DNA from: Pseudomonas sp. | Lineage (GTDB): Bacteria; Pseudomonadota; Gammaproteobacteria; Pseudomonadales; Pseudomonadaceae | Direction of reading: 5' to 3' | Length of the DNA: 29,444 bases | Assembly: GCA_003525045.1 (NCBI GenBank) | Contig: DQGF01000513.1 | Span: 1-29,444 of the forward strand | Shown: positions 16,522 to 24,622 of the stretch, in pieces | How positions within the stretch are numbered: the first letter of the stretch is position 1 | How the letters are laid out: every line of letters begins with the position of its first letter | Made by a program: the position numbers and the translations under genes | The notes under the pieces: model-generated | Seen by the model: only the letters and a program-made list of their open reading frames with translations | Told to the model about the DNA's origin: nothing | Databases searched by the model: none

Positions 16522-16881
16522 ATGAAGCGCACTCATGCATCGCACGTCCGTCGAGAATTCTTCAAAGCAGTCGGGTTCTACTTTCGTGTTGTCTGGCCGA
16601 TCTTTTCCGTACTGTTTTTTCTGATCGTGCTGTTCGGTCTCATCATCAGCCACCTGGAGGGCTGGGATCCTTTTGACGGCATCTATTTCGGCTTCGTGAC
16701 CGGTTTGACCATTGGCTATGGAGAGCTCGTACCAAAACTTGGTGCCTCGCGGGTTCTGGCGATTTTGCTGGGGTTCAACGGGGTGCTGATGACGGCGATA
16801 TTTGCGGCGATCAGTGTTCGGGCGATTGAGGTTGCAGTGCGGGCGGCGGGGCATGAAGAGTCGGGTAAGCCGATGGCGTGA
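16522..16881 (+). CDS. Two-TM potassium-channel-like protein
   Basis: This 119-residue protein has a basic N-terminus, TM1 at about 24-43, a short pore helix beginning around FDGIYFGFVTG, the selectivity-filter sequence TIGYGE (63-68) and TM2 at about 77-100. This matches the ion-channel (Ion_trans_2) fold seen in simple K+ channels; the filter ends in Glu rather than the usual Asp. There is no cytoplasmic RCK or cyclic-nucleotide domain, so any gating must come from the short tails or a partner. The ATG at 16522 follows AGGAAG. It probably forms a tetramer in the inner membrane. Confidence 0.82.
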   Translation: MKRTHASHVRREFFKAVGFYFRVVWPIFSVLFFLIVLFGLIISHLEGWDPFDGIYFGFVTGLTIGYGELVPKLGASRVLAILLGFNGVLMTAIFAAISVRAIEVAVRAAGHEESGKPMA

Positions 16882-16893
16882 AGTCATGCTTGG

Positions 16894-17011
16894 TTGCTAC
16901 TGGAAGGGGAGCAAGCCATCGACTCCTGAAAATCCATGCGCGACGACGTGGTGTTTACCAACAAACGCATCATCGCGGTCAACGTGCAGGCCATCACCAG
17001 CAGGTAGAAAG
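16894..17011 (+). pseudogene. Decayed partial duplicate of the PH-domain gene
   Basis: These 118 bases align without gaps to 10517-10634 inside the intact PH-domain gene, with 14 differences by my count (about 88% identity). In the corresponding reading frame a TAC codon has become TGA and a second stop (TAG) occurs near the end, so it cannot be translated through. The copy has neither the 5' nor the 3' end of the gene. It begins 13 bases after the stop of the channel gene. Confidence 0.85.
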
Positions 17012-17060
17012 CCCCGAAAGAACTCGGGGCTAACAATGCCAGTCAATTCACCGCAAACCC

Positions 17061-17090
17061 TGTAGGAGCAAAGCTTGCTCGCGAAAGCGC
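17061..17090. repeat. Solitary REP-type element
   Basis: TGTAGGAGCAAAGCTTGCTC followed by GCGAAAGCG is the common Pseudomonas REP form (GAGC..GCTC core). No inverted partner is seen nearby. Confidence 0.65.
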
Positions 17091-17202
17091 CAGACCATCC
17101 AACATCAATGCTGAATGCCCTACCATCATCCCAAGCAGTCCGCTCCCCCAGACTTTACACCTCACCGACCGACATCAGAACCATCCCGCCATTTCCCAGC
17201 CA

Positions 17203-17514
17203 CTACCCTTCAGACTTCGCCCCCGCCCGCTTAGACGCCAGCTCATTGTCCCGATCCCGATTCAGCACCTTCACCGCATCATCCACCACCGCCTTACTCA
17301 TCGCCGTCAAATAATGCGCGGCCCAGGCGTGGTAATCCGTGTCTCTGGCGTAAGCCGCATCTTTGGTCAGCGCCTTGGCGAGGAACAGAAAATCAGAAGC
17401 CATGGCCAACGCATCGCCGAGCGGGACGTTGCGGGTGACGTGGAATAGAGGTTGATCGGAGCAATAAATGGCGGGGGTTAGGCCGATGGTTTTGAGTTCG
17501 GGTTGCTCGGTCAT
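17203..17514 (-). CDS. DUF3077 family protein
   Basis: This 103-residue protein carries the pattern of DUF3077: LFHVTRNVPLGDALAMAS, then a helix with FLAKALTKDAAY, and HAWAAHYLTAMSKAVVDD. The family is found mainly in Pseudomonas, often in several copies per genome; its function is unknown. The ATG at 17514 has a strong GGAGGTGA upstream and overlaps the stop of a 38-codon frame (ATGA), so translation is probably coupled to it. A highly structured leader lies further upstream. No membrane segment or signal is present. Confidence 0.85.
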   Translation of the reverse strand: MTEQPELKTIGLTPAIYCSDQPLFHVTRNVPLGDALAMASDFLFLAKALTKDAAYARDTDYHAWAAHYLTAMSKAVVDDAVKVLNRDRDNELASKRAGAKSEG

Positions 17515-17627
17515 TTGTCACCTCCGATGAGCGAGAGGCGGTTGGAGAGGGTAGATGGTGGGGAGTTACGCGATTGGGAATCGCGTTGAGGGAAAAGCCA
17601 AATTTCGTACGGATCCATACTGCACAT
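17511..17627 (-). CDS. Small 38-residue ORF coupled to the DUF3077 gene
   Basis: An ATG at 17627 stands 7 bases after AAGGAG and opens a 38-codon frame beginning MCSMDPYEIWLFPQRDSQSR and ending LSLIGGDK, whose stop overlaps the DUF3077 start by 4 bases. The good ribosome site and the overlap suggest it is translated. It could be a leader peptide that couples or controls translation of the next gene, or a small protein in its own right. I know no family for it. Confidence 0.55.
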   Translation of the reverse strand: MCSMDPYEIWLFPQRDSQSRNSPPSTLSNRLSLIGGDK

Positions 17628-17862
17628 TGCAAAGCTCCTTAATTTGAAGAGCTGCCACAATTCGTTACCAAGCGAATGGGTGGCAGCTGTGCGCAGGTTG
17701 GTAAACCGGGAAATCAAGGAAACCGGCACGTCCGAAGACGTCCCACGCACAGCCGCCATAACGCAGATCGCAGGCGAAAAAAAAGCGCCTACGAACGCAT
17801 GGCACTGTTGCGCAGTGATTTACCTCGGGTTACCAAGCCCGGTCGCTGAATTGGCAGCGACG
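17628..17862 (-). ncRNA. Candidate structured 5' leader RNA of the small ORF-DUF3077 transcript
   Basis: On the minus strand, 5' to 3', the sequence shows: GTCGCTG-CCAATT-CAGCGAC (17861-17842); CGGG-CTTGGTAA-CCCG (about 17840-17825); an 8-bp stem with a T-rich loop (CGTAGGCG/CGCCTGCG); an 8-bp helix GCTGTGCG (17753-17746) with CGCACAGC (17693-17686) enclosing ACGTC-UUCG-GACGT (17741-17728); and AGCTGCCAC..GTGGCAGCT (17688-17650) with an inner ATTCG-CTTGGTAA-CGAAT. The two CTTGGTAA loops are identical, and TTACCAA (17704-17698) is perfectly complementary to both. The last hairpin ends 9 bases before the AAGGAG of the small ORF. From memory, similar text recurs before DUF3077 genes in Pseudomonas. 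No transcript data are available. Confidence 0.5.
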
Positions 17863-18215
17863 GTGGAAGGGTATCGCGCAGACCCCATTACTGCAACTTC
17901 CAAAAGCCCTTTGCCCAGCGCTCTCTTTGAAAACCGCTAGCATTAGGCATCACAGAGAATATCCCTACCGCTATTTCGGAATGTCCTGACAGCTAACCAA
18001 AGAGCTCTGTTTTAGGCTGCTCATTAGCGCGCGCCATCGTTTGCAACAGATCGTCGCAAACCCGCATAAACCCTGGTGTTTACCGCGTTTTCTGAGACGT
18101 GCACATTGACATGGTCATTAGGCTACGGCAGCATCAATCCCAATCGCGCCCGATCCTCTGGTGCTGGCTTAGTCCGGCATTACGTTCGGGCCTTCTTGTT
18201 TCTGGAACATGGAAG
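17863..18215. other. Gene-free stretch before the Abi-type gene
   Basis: I see no gene here. The left part is upstream of the DUF3077 leader and should hold its promoter (minus strand); the right part precedes the Abi-type gene. The plus-strand frame of that gene is open back to a GTG at 18099, but the extra residues are unlike the family. Confidence 0.4.
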
Positions 18216-19205
18216 TTGTCTACCCCAGCCCCTCCGAAACCGTTCCGTACATACCCTGATTTGGTTGCGCTGCTGGCCAGTAGGGGTATGCAAATCCATG
18301 ACCCGTCTCGTGCAGAACGCAAACTCGCGCAGCTAGGGTATTACCGCCTCAGCGGTTACTGGTACCCGGCACGAGAGTTCAAAATGTACGGGCTTCAGCA
18401 GGAAGTCTGCGCTGTCACGGGCAAGCCTCTGCGTCTGGACACTTTCCAGGCAGCCACCTCTTTCGACACGATCGTAGACCTTTACAAGTTCGATAAACGA
18501 TTGCGAATGCTCATGCTGGATGCCGTCGAGCGCCTGGAGGTTCACCTCAAGACCGTAATCGCTCACGAGGTCGGGTATCACGACCCTATGGCCTATACCA
18601 ATGTGAAATTCATCCTGCACAAATGGACTCAACCGTACACGGACAACCGCGATAATACGCGGAACAAGTGGGCAGAGTGGAGCCAGAAGCAGCAGTCGCA
18701 CATTGCGAGGAGCAAAGAGGATTGCATTCAGTGGCATTTCCGAGCCGGTAAATCCATCCCCGTTTGGGTCGCGGTGGAGGCATGGGATTTCGGGGACCTC
18801 TCGGAATTCTTCGAGCTGCTCAACAGCAAGTATCAAAATCTCATACTCGCGCGCTTCGGCCTGAACAACGCCAAGATGCTCAGCCGGTGGATGCAGCAGA
18901 CCAGCCATTTGCGCAACCGCTGTGCGCACCATACCCGTATCTGGAATCAGGCTTCGCCTAACCCATTAGCGGTCCCCGACGACCCGTATTTTCAGACGCT
19001 GGGGCTGGATCAGCATGCGCTCAAGCGGCTGTACGGGTTGGTCGCGGTCATATGGTTTTTGCTGCAGAAGATCGCACCTGCCTCGACCTGGATCAGAGAA
19101 GTCGCGGATCTGATCGACAGCAAGCCTGCTATGCCGGGCTGCACCTTCAAAGCGATGGGGTTCCCGGATGAAACCGGGTTCCCTCGGAAACTGTTCGGGA
19201 TCTAG
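18216..19205 (+). CDS. Abi_2/AbiF-type abortive infection protein (HEPN)
   Basis: This 329-residue protein has the Abi_2 layout: an N-terminal LVALLASRGMQI, then LGYYRLSGYWYP, a central YKFDKRLRMLMLDAVERLEVHLKT, and the HEPN motif R233-x4-H238 in HLRNRCAHHTRIWN. HEPN proteins of this kind are RNases, and Abi_2 members protect against phage by harming the infected cell. Family members usually start shortly before PPKPFxTxxDLVALL, so the TTG at 18216 is preferred, although the frame is open back to a GTG at 18099 (368 residues). It stands alone with no antitoxin-like partner recognised. It lies in a variable segment between a DUF3077 gene and an AT-rich gene. Confidence 0.82.
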   Translation: MSTPAPPKPFRTYPDLVALLASRGMQIHDPSRAERKLAQLGYYRLSGYWYPAREFKMYGLQQEVCAVTGKPLRLDTFQAATSFDTIVDLYKFDKRLRMLMLDAVERLEVHLKTVIAHEVGYHDPMAYTNVKFILHKWTQPYTDNRDNTRNKWAEWSQKQQSHIARSKEDCIQWHFRAGKSIPVWVAVEAWDFGDLSEFFELLNSKYQNLILARFGLNNAKMLSRWMQQTSHLRNRCAHHTRIWNQASPNPLAVPDDPYFQTLGLDQHALKRLYGLVAVIWFLLQKIAPASTWIREVADLIDSKPAMPGCTFKAMGFPDETGFPRKLFGI

Positions 19206-19422
19206 CTGGCTTCGGCGTAAGGCTATGGCATGTATGCGAAGTGGGACTGGAAACAAAAAATGGGGATATATAGAAATGCGCAAAAATGGGATATTTTTAT
19301 CGTTGTGCCCACTACATCGAAGAAAATGTGGATTTTCCTCTTTTTGTGTAATTGTTTCCTCCGCATGACAACGTTGCCATTTGCGCAATTTTGAATTTTA
19401 AATTATCAACAGGAAAAATAAT

Positions 19423-20172
19423 ATGGGTGTTCAGGGCTTCTATTTTTTAGTGCGCCGCTTTATAAGAATTGACGCAATCATGCTAATTTTTATGATTCCG
19501 TTTTTTGCTCATGCGAACGTTACTGAGGAAGAGGCGATGGCCAACTGTCATAAAATTAGTGAGTATTCCGCCGAGGGTGGCAAGTATTACAAGCTTAAGC
19601 AATACGCCAAGGCTCGGGAGCAGTACGAGCGGCAGGTTGGCTGGTCGGAGAGTTGTCAGCTGGACGAAGAGAAAATTGCGATGGCCTACAATAACGTCGC
19701 TCTCACGTATGTGCACGAAGGCAATTACCTTAAGGCCCGTGCATGGCTAAATATACTACCAAACGACAAAAAATCGATTTTCAACCTCGCAAAATTCAGT
19801 GACGATATAAAAAATTCGATCGAGAAGCTGTCTGCAAAATCAGAAGCGCAATATTGGCAATATGCTGGAGCTTCGTTATGGAATTCCATGATAATCAAGC
19901 CGCAGGGTCAAAAATATAAAGTTGAATTTCAGGGTTATTACGCTGGCCTGATGGCAATGTATTACGGTCCCAATATTGGTGAGTTTTCAACGGTATTAGA
20001 CATTGATAACGGCAAGGCTAATTACACCATGAGTGGAGATGATGAAGGCGACTGTGTATACGACTTCGACATTAAAAAGGATCTGCTCAATGTAAAGCGC
20101 GCCGCAGGAGGGTGGTGCGGCTTTGGTCATAATGTGGGTGCTGAAGGTGTTTATCACAGGGTAGAGTTCTAA
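19423..20172 (+). CDS. Exported TPR-like protein of unknown function, AT-rich
   Basis: This 249-residue protein starts with a basic and hydrophobic segment ending MLIFMIPFFAHA, a likely Sec signal cut before NVTEEEAM. Residues about 40-110 contain TPR-like helical pairs (YYKLKQYAKAREQYER and AMAYNNVALTYVHEGNYLKARAW). The remaining about 110 residues look beta-rich with several Tyr, Gly and Asp, and end in two Cys-containing segments (GDCVYDFD and GGWCGFGHN) that may form a disulfide. The ATG at 19423 follows AGGA; Met at 19480 is an alternative. Base composition and codon use are clearly more AT-rich than the surrounding genes, a sign of transfer. The family is not recognised beyond the repeat. 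Confidence 0.72.
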   Translation: MGVQGFYFLVRRFIRIDAIMLIFMIPFFAHANVTEEEAMANCHKISEYSAEGGKYYKLKQYAKAREQYERQVGWSESCQLDEEKIAMAYNNVALTYVHEGNYLKARAWLNILPNDKKSIFNLAKFSDDIKNSIEKLSAKSEAQYWQYAGASLWNSMIIKPQGQKYKVEFQGYYAGLMAMYYGPNIGEFSTVLDIDNGKANYTMSGDDEGDCVYDFDIKKDLLNVKRAAGGWCGFGHNVGAEGVYHRVEF

Positions 20173-20498
20173 CAGCTATCGGAGAATTTGCGAAACTGGA
20201 AGTCAGATTAAACCGAACATAGTCAGTCCTAGAATTGGGACTGGAAAAGATGGGTAAGGGGGCAGGTTTATTATCAGGAATTAGCGAAGCGCGCTGATGC
20301 GTCTATCGGGTGATCCTGCTTTCTAGATTGCCTGTCTTTTTTCATTCATTGAATGGAAATAAATCATCTTTTTTTGTGGTGACATTACGCCAGAGGCATC
20401 TTCAGTTTCGACTCTGCAGCAAAATTCGGCGCAGCGGCTTACACTCGGCGTCTGGTGCCTTTCACAATTTAGTGGTTCTAGCGAGGGAGACGACACGA
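20173..20498. other. Gene-free stretch, probably containing debris
   Basis: There is no recognisable gene. A frame in phase with the following gene stays open back to 20310, but its residues do not look like a protein of that family. Around 20236 a 12-base sequence TGGGACTGGAAA repeats one found at 19242, on the other side of the AT-rich gene, and the following GGTAAGGGGGCAGGTTTATT resembles text I associate with decayed transposase flanks in Pseudomonas (recollection, not proof). Confidence 0.3.
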
Positions 20499-21101
20499 AT
20501 GGCTGAAGCGTCGGGCCAGCCCCACGTGGTTGTGACATTCAGTCCGAATCGATGGTCTTCACGACACTTTGATCTACTCATCGACAACACGGGAAATGCC
20601 ACGGCCTATGACATCAAGGTTTACTTCAGTCCGCCGCTTCAAAATGGCGAAGCCAGAAGAACTGATGCAAAGATCCCATTTGAGGCGGTCAGTGTTCTGA
20701 AGCCAGGCCACGGTCTTCGGAGCTATCTGTCCGACTACGCGCCTCTCAAAGGAAAGTCCTTCGAAGTCACAATATCTTGGCTTCGAAGCCAGTCGGATAA
20801 GAAACGGGAGGAGAACTCCTATAACTTAAGTATGGCTGATCACGACGGAGTGAGCTGGCTGGGCAATGAACCCGCTGTTGATATGACTCGCCACTTGAAA
20901 AGCATGGAAAAAAGCCTAATCCAGATAGCTCAAGGGCGAGAGCACCTGAAAGTCGATATCTACAGTGCCTTGGATAGATCCTATGAGAAGCGAATGATTG
21001 CAAGAGAGCGGCGGCGCTGGAAGCGCTCACAAGAGCAACGCCAACAGGCCGAGACTCAGCAAGTGATGACTGAGATATCGGACGCTGATTCAGCTCCCTA
21101 G
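20499..21101 (+). CDS. Protein of unknown function, probably shortened at the N-terminus
   Basis: This 200-residue protein begins MAEASGQPHVVVTFSPNRWS and contains FDLLIDNTGNATAYDIKVYF, which looks like an immunoglobulin-like beta domain, then a C-terminal charged helix (KRMIARERRRWKRSQEQRQQ). Related proteins that I recall begin with a membrane helix and a coiled segment before the equivalent TRMAEAS..PHVVV block; here that part is missing or replaced. The ATG at 20499 has AGGGAG 10 bases upstream and so could still be used to make a soluble protein. There is no close downstream partner. The role is unknown. Confidence 0.6.
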   Translation: MAEASGQPHVVVTFSPNRWSSRHFDLLIDNTGNATAYDIKVYFSPPLQNGEARRTDAKIPFEAVSVLKPGHGLRSYLSDYAPLKGKSFEVTISWLRSQSDKKREENSYNLSMADHDGVSWLGNEPAVDMTRHLKSMEKSLIQIAQGREHLKVDIYSALDRSYEKRMIARERRRWKRSQEQRQQAETQQVMTEISDADSAP

Positions 21102-21258
21102 GTAAATACCGGTACACAATCAATGCCCGCTGTGTTGAACATTAAAGCTGGCAGCCATCAATCAGGTCGATTGCATGACACGACTATCCAAGAAGATCAG
21201 AGAGCGCGTATTCGCAGATGCGACAGCTAAGGGCCTGGGCGAAACCTGGTGAAATGAA

Positions 21259-21278
21259 GGCCTGCCTGACGGCAGGCC
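21259..21278. terminator. Strong hairpin between two accessory genes
   Basis: GGCCTGCC-TGAC-GGCAGGCC is a perfect 8-bp stem with a 4-base loop in the gap between two convergent genes (ends 21101 and 21329). It lacks a T-tract, so termination is only possible; it may serve both strands. Confidence 0.4.
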
Positions 21279-21328
21279 GTTACCGGCCCGCACACAAAAA
21301 ATCTGACACTCTCGGTAGCACCCCTCAC

Positions 21329-21658
21329 TCATTGAATATCTTTTAGATAATCCTTGAGCGCGTTGAGCGGGGTATCAAGTTGCTCCGGGGTTCGCGCAGC
21401 GCTGAAATCTGCCGCCAACCTATGCAGCTCACGTCCCAGGACGGTATCGCCACCGCCGATGGCGTTCAGCGCCAAACGCAGGCATTCATCGACTTTACTC
21501 TGGATCGCCTCGACATCCCCTCTACGCACCAGCAACCCAAACACCTCCCTCTCATAATCACTCATCATCAGATCATCCCGCAGAATCGGACTTTGACCTT
21601 CCGTCTCGTAAGCGAGCTTGAGGGAGAAGAGGGCGACGGTTTCCAGCAGTAATTCCAT
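21329..21658 (-). CDS. Small protein of unknown function
   Basis: This 109-residue, mainly helical, soluble protein begins MELLLETVALFSLKLAYETE and contains DYEREVFGLLVRRGDVEAIQ and RELHRLAADFSAARTPEQLD. The ATG at 21658 has AAGGA about 9 bases upstream; the frame is open further up but that part overlaps a REP element and the tRNA-Leu terminator, so it is not coding. It lies downstream of tRNA-Leu on the same strand. I do not recognise the family; it resembles the small conserved hypothetical proteins common in Pseudomonas. Confidence 0.65.
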   Translation of the reverse strand: MELLLETVALFSLKLAYETEGQSPILRDDLMMSDYEREVFGLLVRRGDVEAIQSKVDECLRLALNAIGGGDTVLGRELHRLAADFSAARTPEQLDTPLNALKDYLKDIQ

Positions 21659-21709
21659 GGGGGAATCCTTGTGAAATGTTCCGCCGTTGTGGGCGGCGGG
21701 GAAGAGCAA

Positions 21710-21745
21710 GATCAAAAGATCGCAGCCTTCGGCAGCTCCTGCAGG
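21710..21745. repeat. REP-type element of a second class
   Basis: On the minus strand it reads CCTGCAGGAGCTGCCGAAGG then CTGCGATCTTTTGATC, matching the GGAGCTGCCGAAGGCTGCGATC class of Pseudomonas repeats. It lies between tRNA-Leu and the small unknown gene. Confidence 0.6.
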
Positions 21746-21770
21746 GGCGGGGGTGGCTTTTTTGCAGGCG

Positions 21771-21803
21771 AAAAAAAAGGCCTTGCAAAGCAAGACCTTT
21801 CTT
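21771..21803 (-). terminator. Terminator of tRNA-Leu
   Basis: On the minus strand AAAGGTCTTGC-TTT-GCAAGGCCTTT (one G-U pair) is followed by a run of T, directly after the tRNA 3' end. It is a typical factor-independent terminator. Confidence 0.8.
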
Positions 21804-21808
21804 AATTT

Positions 21809-21893
21809 TGGTGCCCCGAGGGAGACTCGAACTCCCACTTCTTGCGAAAACGGATTTTGAATCCGCCGCGTCTACCAATTCCGCCATCAGGGC
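21809..21893 (-). tRNA. tRNA-Leu, anticodon CAA
   Basis: An 85-base gene on the minus strand begins GCCCTGATGGCGGAATTGGT and ends CTCCCTCGGGGCACCA with CCA encoded. The 7-bp acceptor stem pairs GCCCTGA with TCGGGGC (one G-U), the anticodon loop is TTCAAAA (anticodon CAA, reading UUG), the variable arm is long as expected for Leu, and the T-arm carries GTTCGAGTC. It has a promoter upstream and a terminator just downstream. Its 3' end faces the accessory region on the left. Confidence 0.95.
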
Positions 21894-21906
21894 TCAATGG
21901 CGGCGA

Positions 21907-21935
21907 AGTATAGAGATGAGATAACCGTTGGTCAA
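21907..21935 (-). promoter_or_regulatory. Sigma-70 promoter of tRNA-Leu
   Basis: On the minus strand TTGACC (21935-21930) and TATACT (21912-21907) are separated by exactly 17 bases, and the tRNA starts 13 bases after the -10 box. This is a near-consensus promoter. Confidence 0.8.
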
Positions 21936-22000
21936 TCAGGTACATGGAGAATTTTTGATATTTCCGCTAGACTTCCCGGCCCTGCTAGACGAACCCCATC

Positions 22001-24180
<2,180 letters not shown>

Positions 24181-24223
24181 GTTTTCTGACCCCAAGATTC
24201 AACATTTGCAACTGGAGTGCTAA

Positions 24224-24559
24224 ATGAGCTTTTTTATCTCTAACGCCATGGCTGACGCTGCTGCACCTGCTGCAGGCCCAATGGGCGGCGGCTTTGAGTG
24301 GATTTTCCTGGTCGGTTTCCTGGTCATCTTCTACCTGATGATCTGGCGTCCACAGGCCAAGCGCGCCAAAGAACAGAAAAACCTGCTGGGCAGCCTGCAA
24401 AAAGGCGACGAAGTTGTGACCACCGGTGGTATCGCCGGCAAGATCACCAAAGTGGCCGACGATTTCGTTGTTCTGGAAGTTTCCGACACTGTCGAAATGA
24501 AATTCCAAAAGGGCGCCATCGCCGCCACGCTGCCTAAAGGCACGCTCAAAGCGATCTAA
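24224..24559 (+). CDS. yajC: Preprotein translocase accessory subunit YajC
   Basis: This 111-residue protein has a single membrane helix (about 25-42, FEWIFLVGFLVIFYLMIW) directly followed by RPQAKRAKEQKN, the YajC signature, and then the conserved GDEVVTTGGIAGKI in the cytoplasmic part. It joins SecD and SecF in the inner membrane accessory complex of the Sec translocon. The ATG at 24224 has GGAG 8 bases upstream. It lies 63 bases before secD, a gap that holds a strong hairpin. Confidence 0.95.
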   Translation: MSFFISNAMADAAAPAAGPMGGGFEWIFLVGFLVIFYLMIWRPQAKRAKEQKNLLGSLQKGDEVVTTGGIAGKITKVADDFVVLEVSDTVEMKFQKGAIAATLPKGTLKAI

Positions 24560-24581
24560 GTTTCAACTTTTACTCAATCGA

Positions 24582-24602
24582 CGGGGCGCGCAAGGCGCCC
24601 CG
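24582..24602 (+). terminator. GC-rich hairpin between yajC and secD
   Basis: CGGGGCGC-GCAAG-GCGCCCCG is an 8-bp perfect stem with a 5-base loop and no T-run after it. It may be an RNA-stability or processing element, or a weak attenuator lowering secDF relative to yajC, rather than a full terminator. Confidence 0.5.
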
Positions 24603-24622
24603 CGTCATAAGCGGGCGGCGTG

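Noticed and set aside
17511..17759. A longer version (82 codons) of the small ORF before DUF3077
   Set aside because: Its first 44 codons run through the leader helices and lack a ribosome site; the internal ATG at 17627 with AAGGAG is far better.
17644..17940. A plus-strand frame of 98 codons over the DUF3077 leader
   Set aside because: The region is explained better as structured RNA on the other strand; the frame has no ribosome site and no protein-like character.
18099..18215. N-terminal extension of the Abi-type protein from a GTG at 18099
   Set aside because: The residues are unlike the family and no Shine-Dalgarno precedes the GTG.
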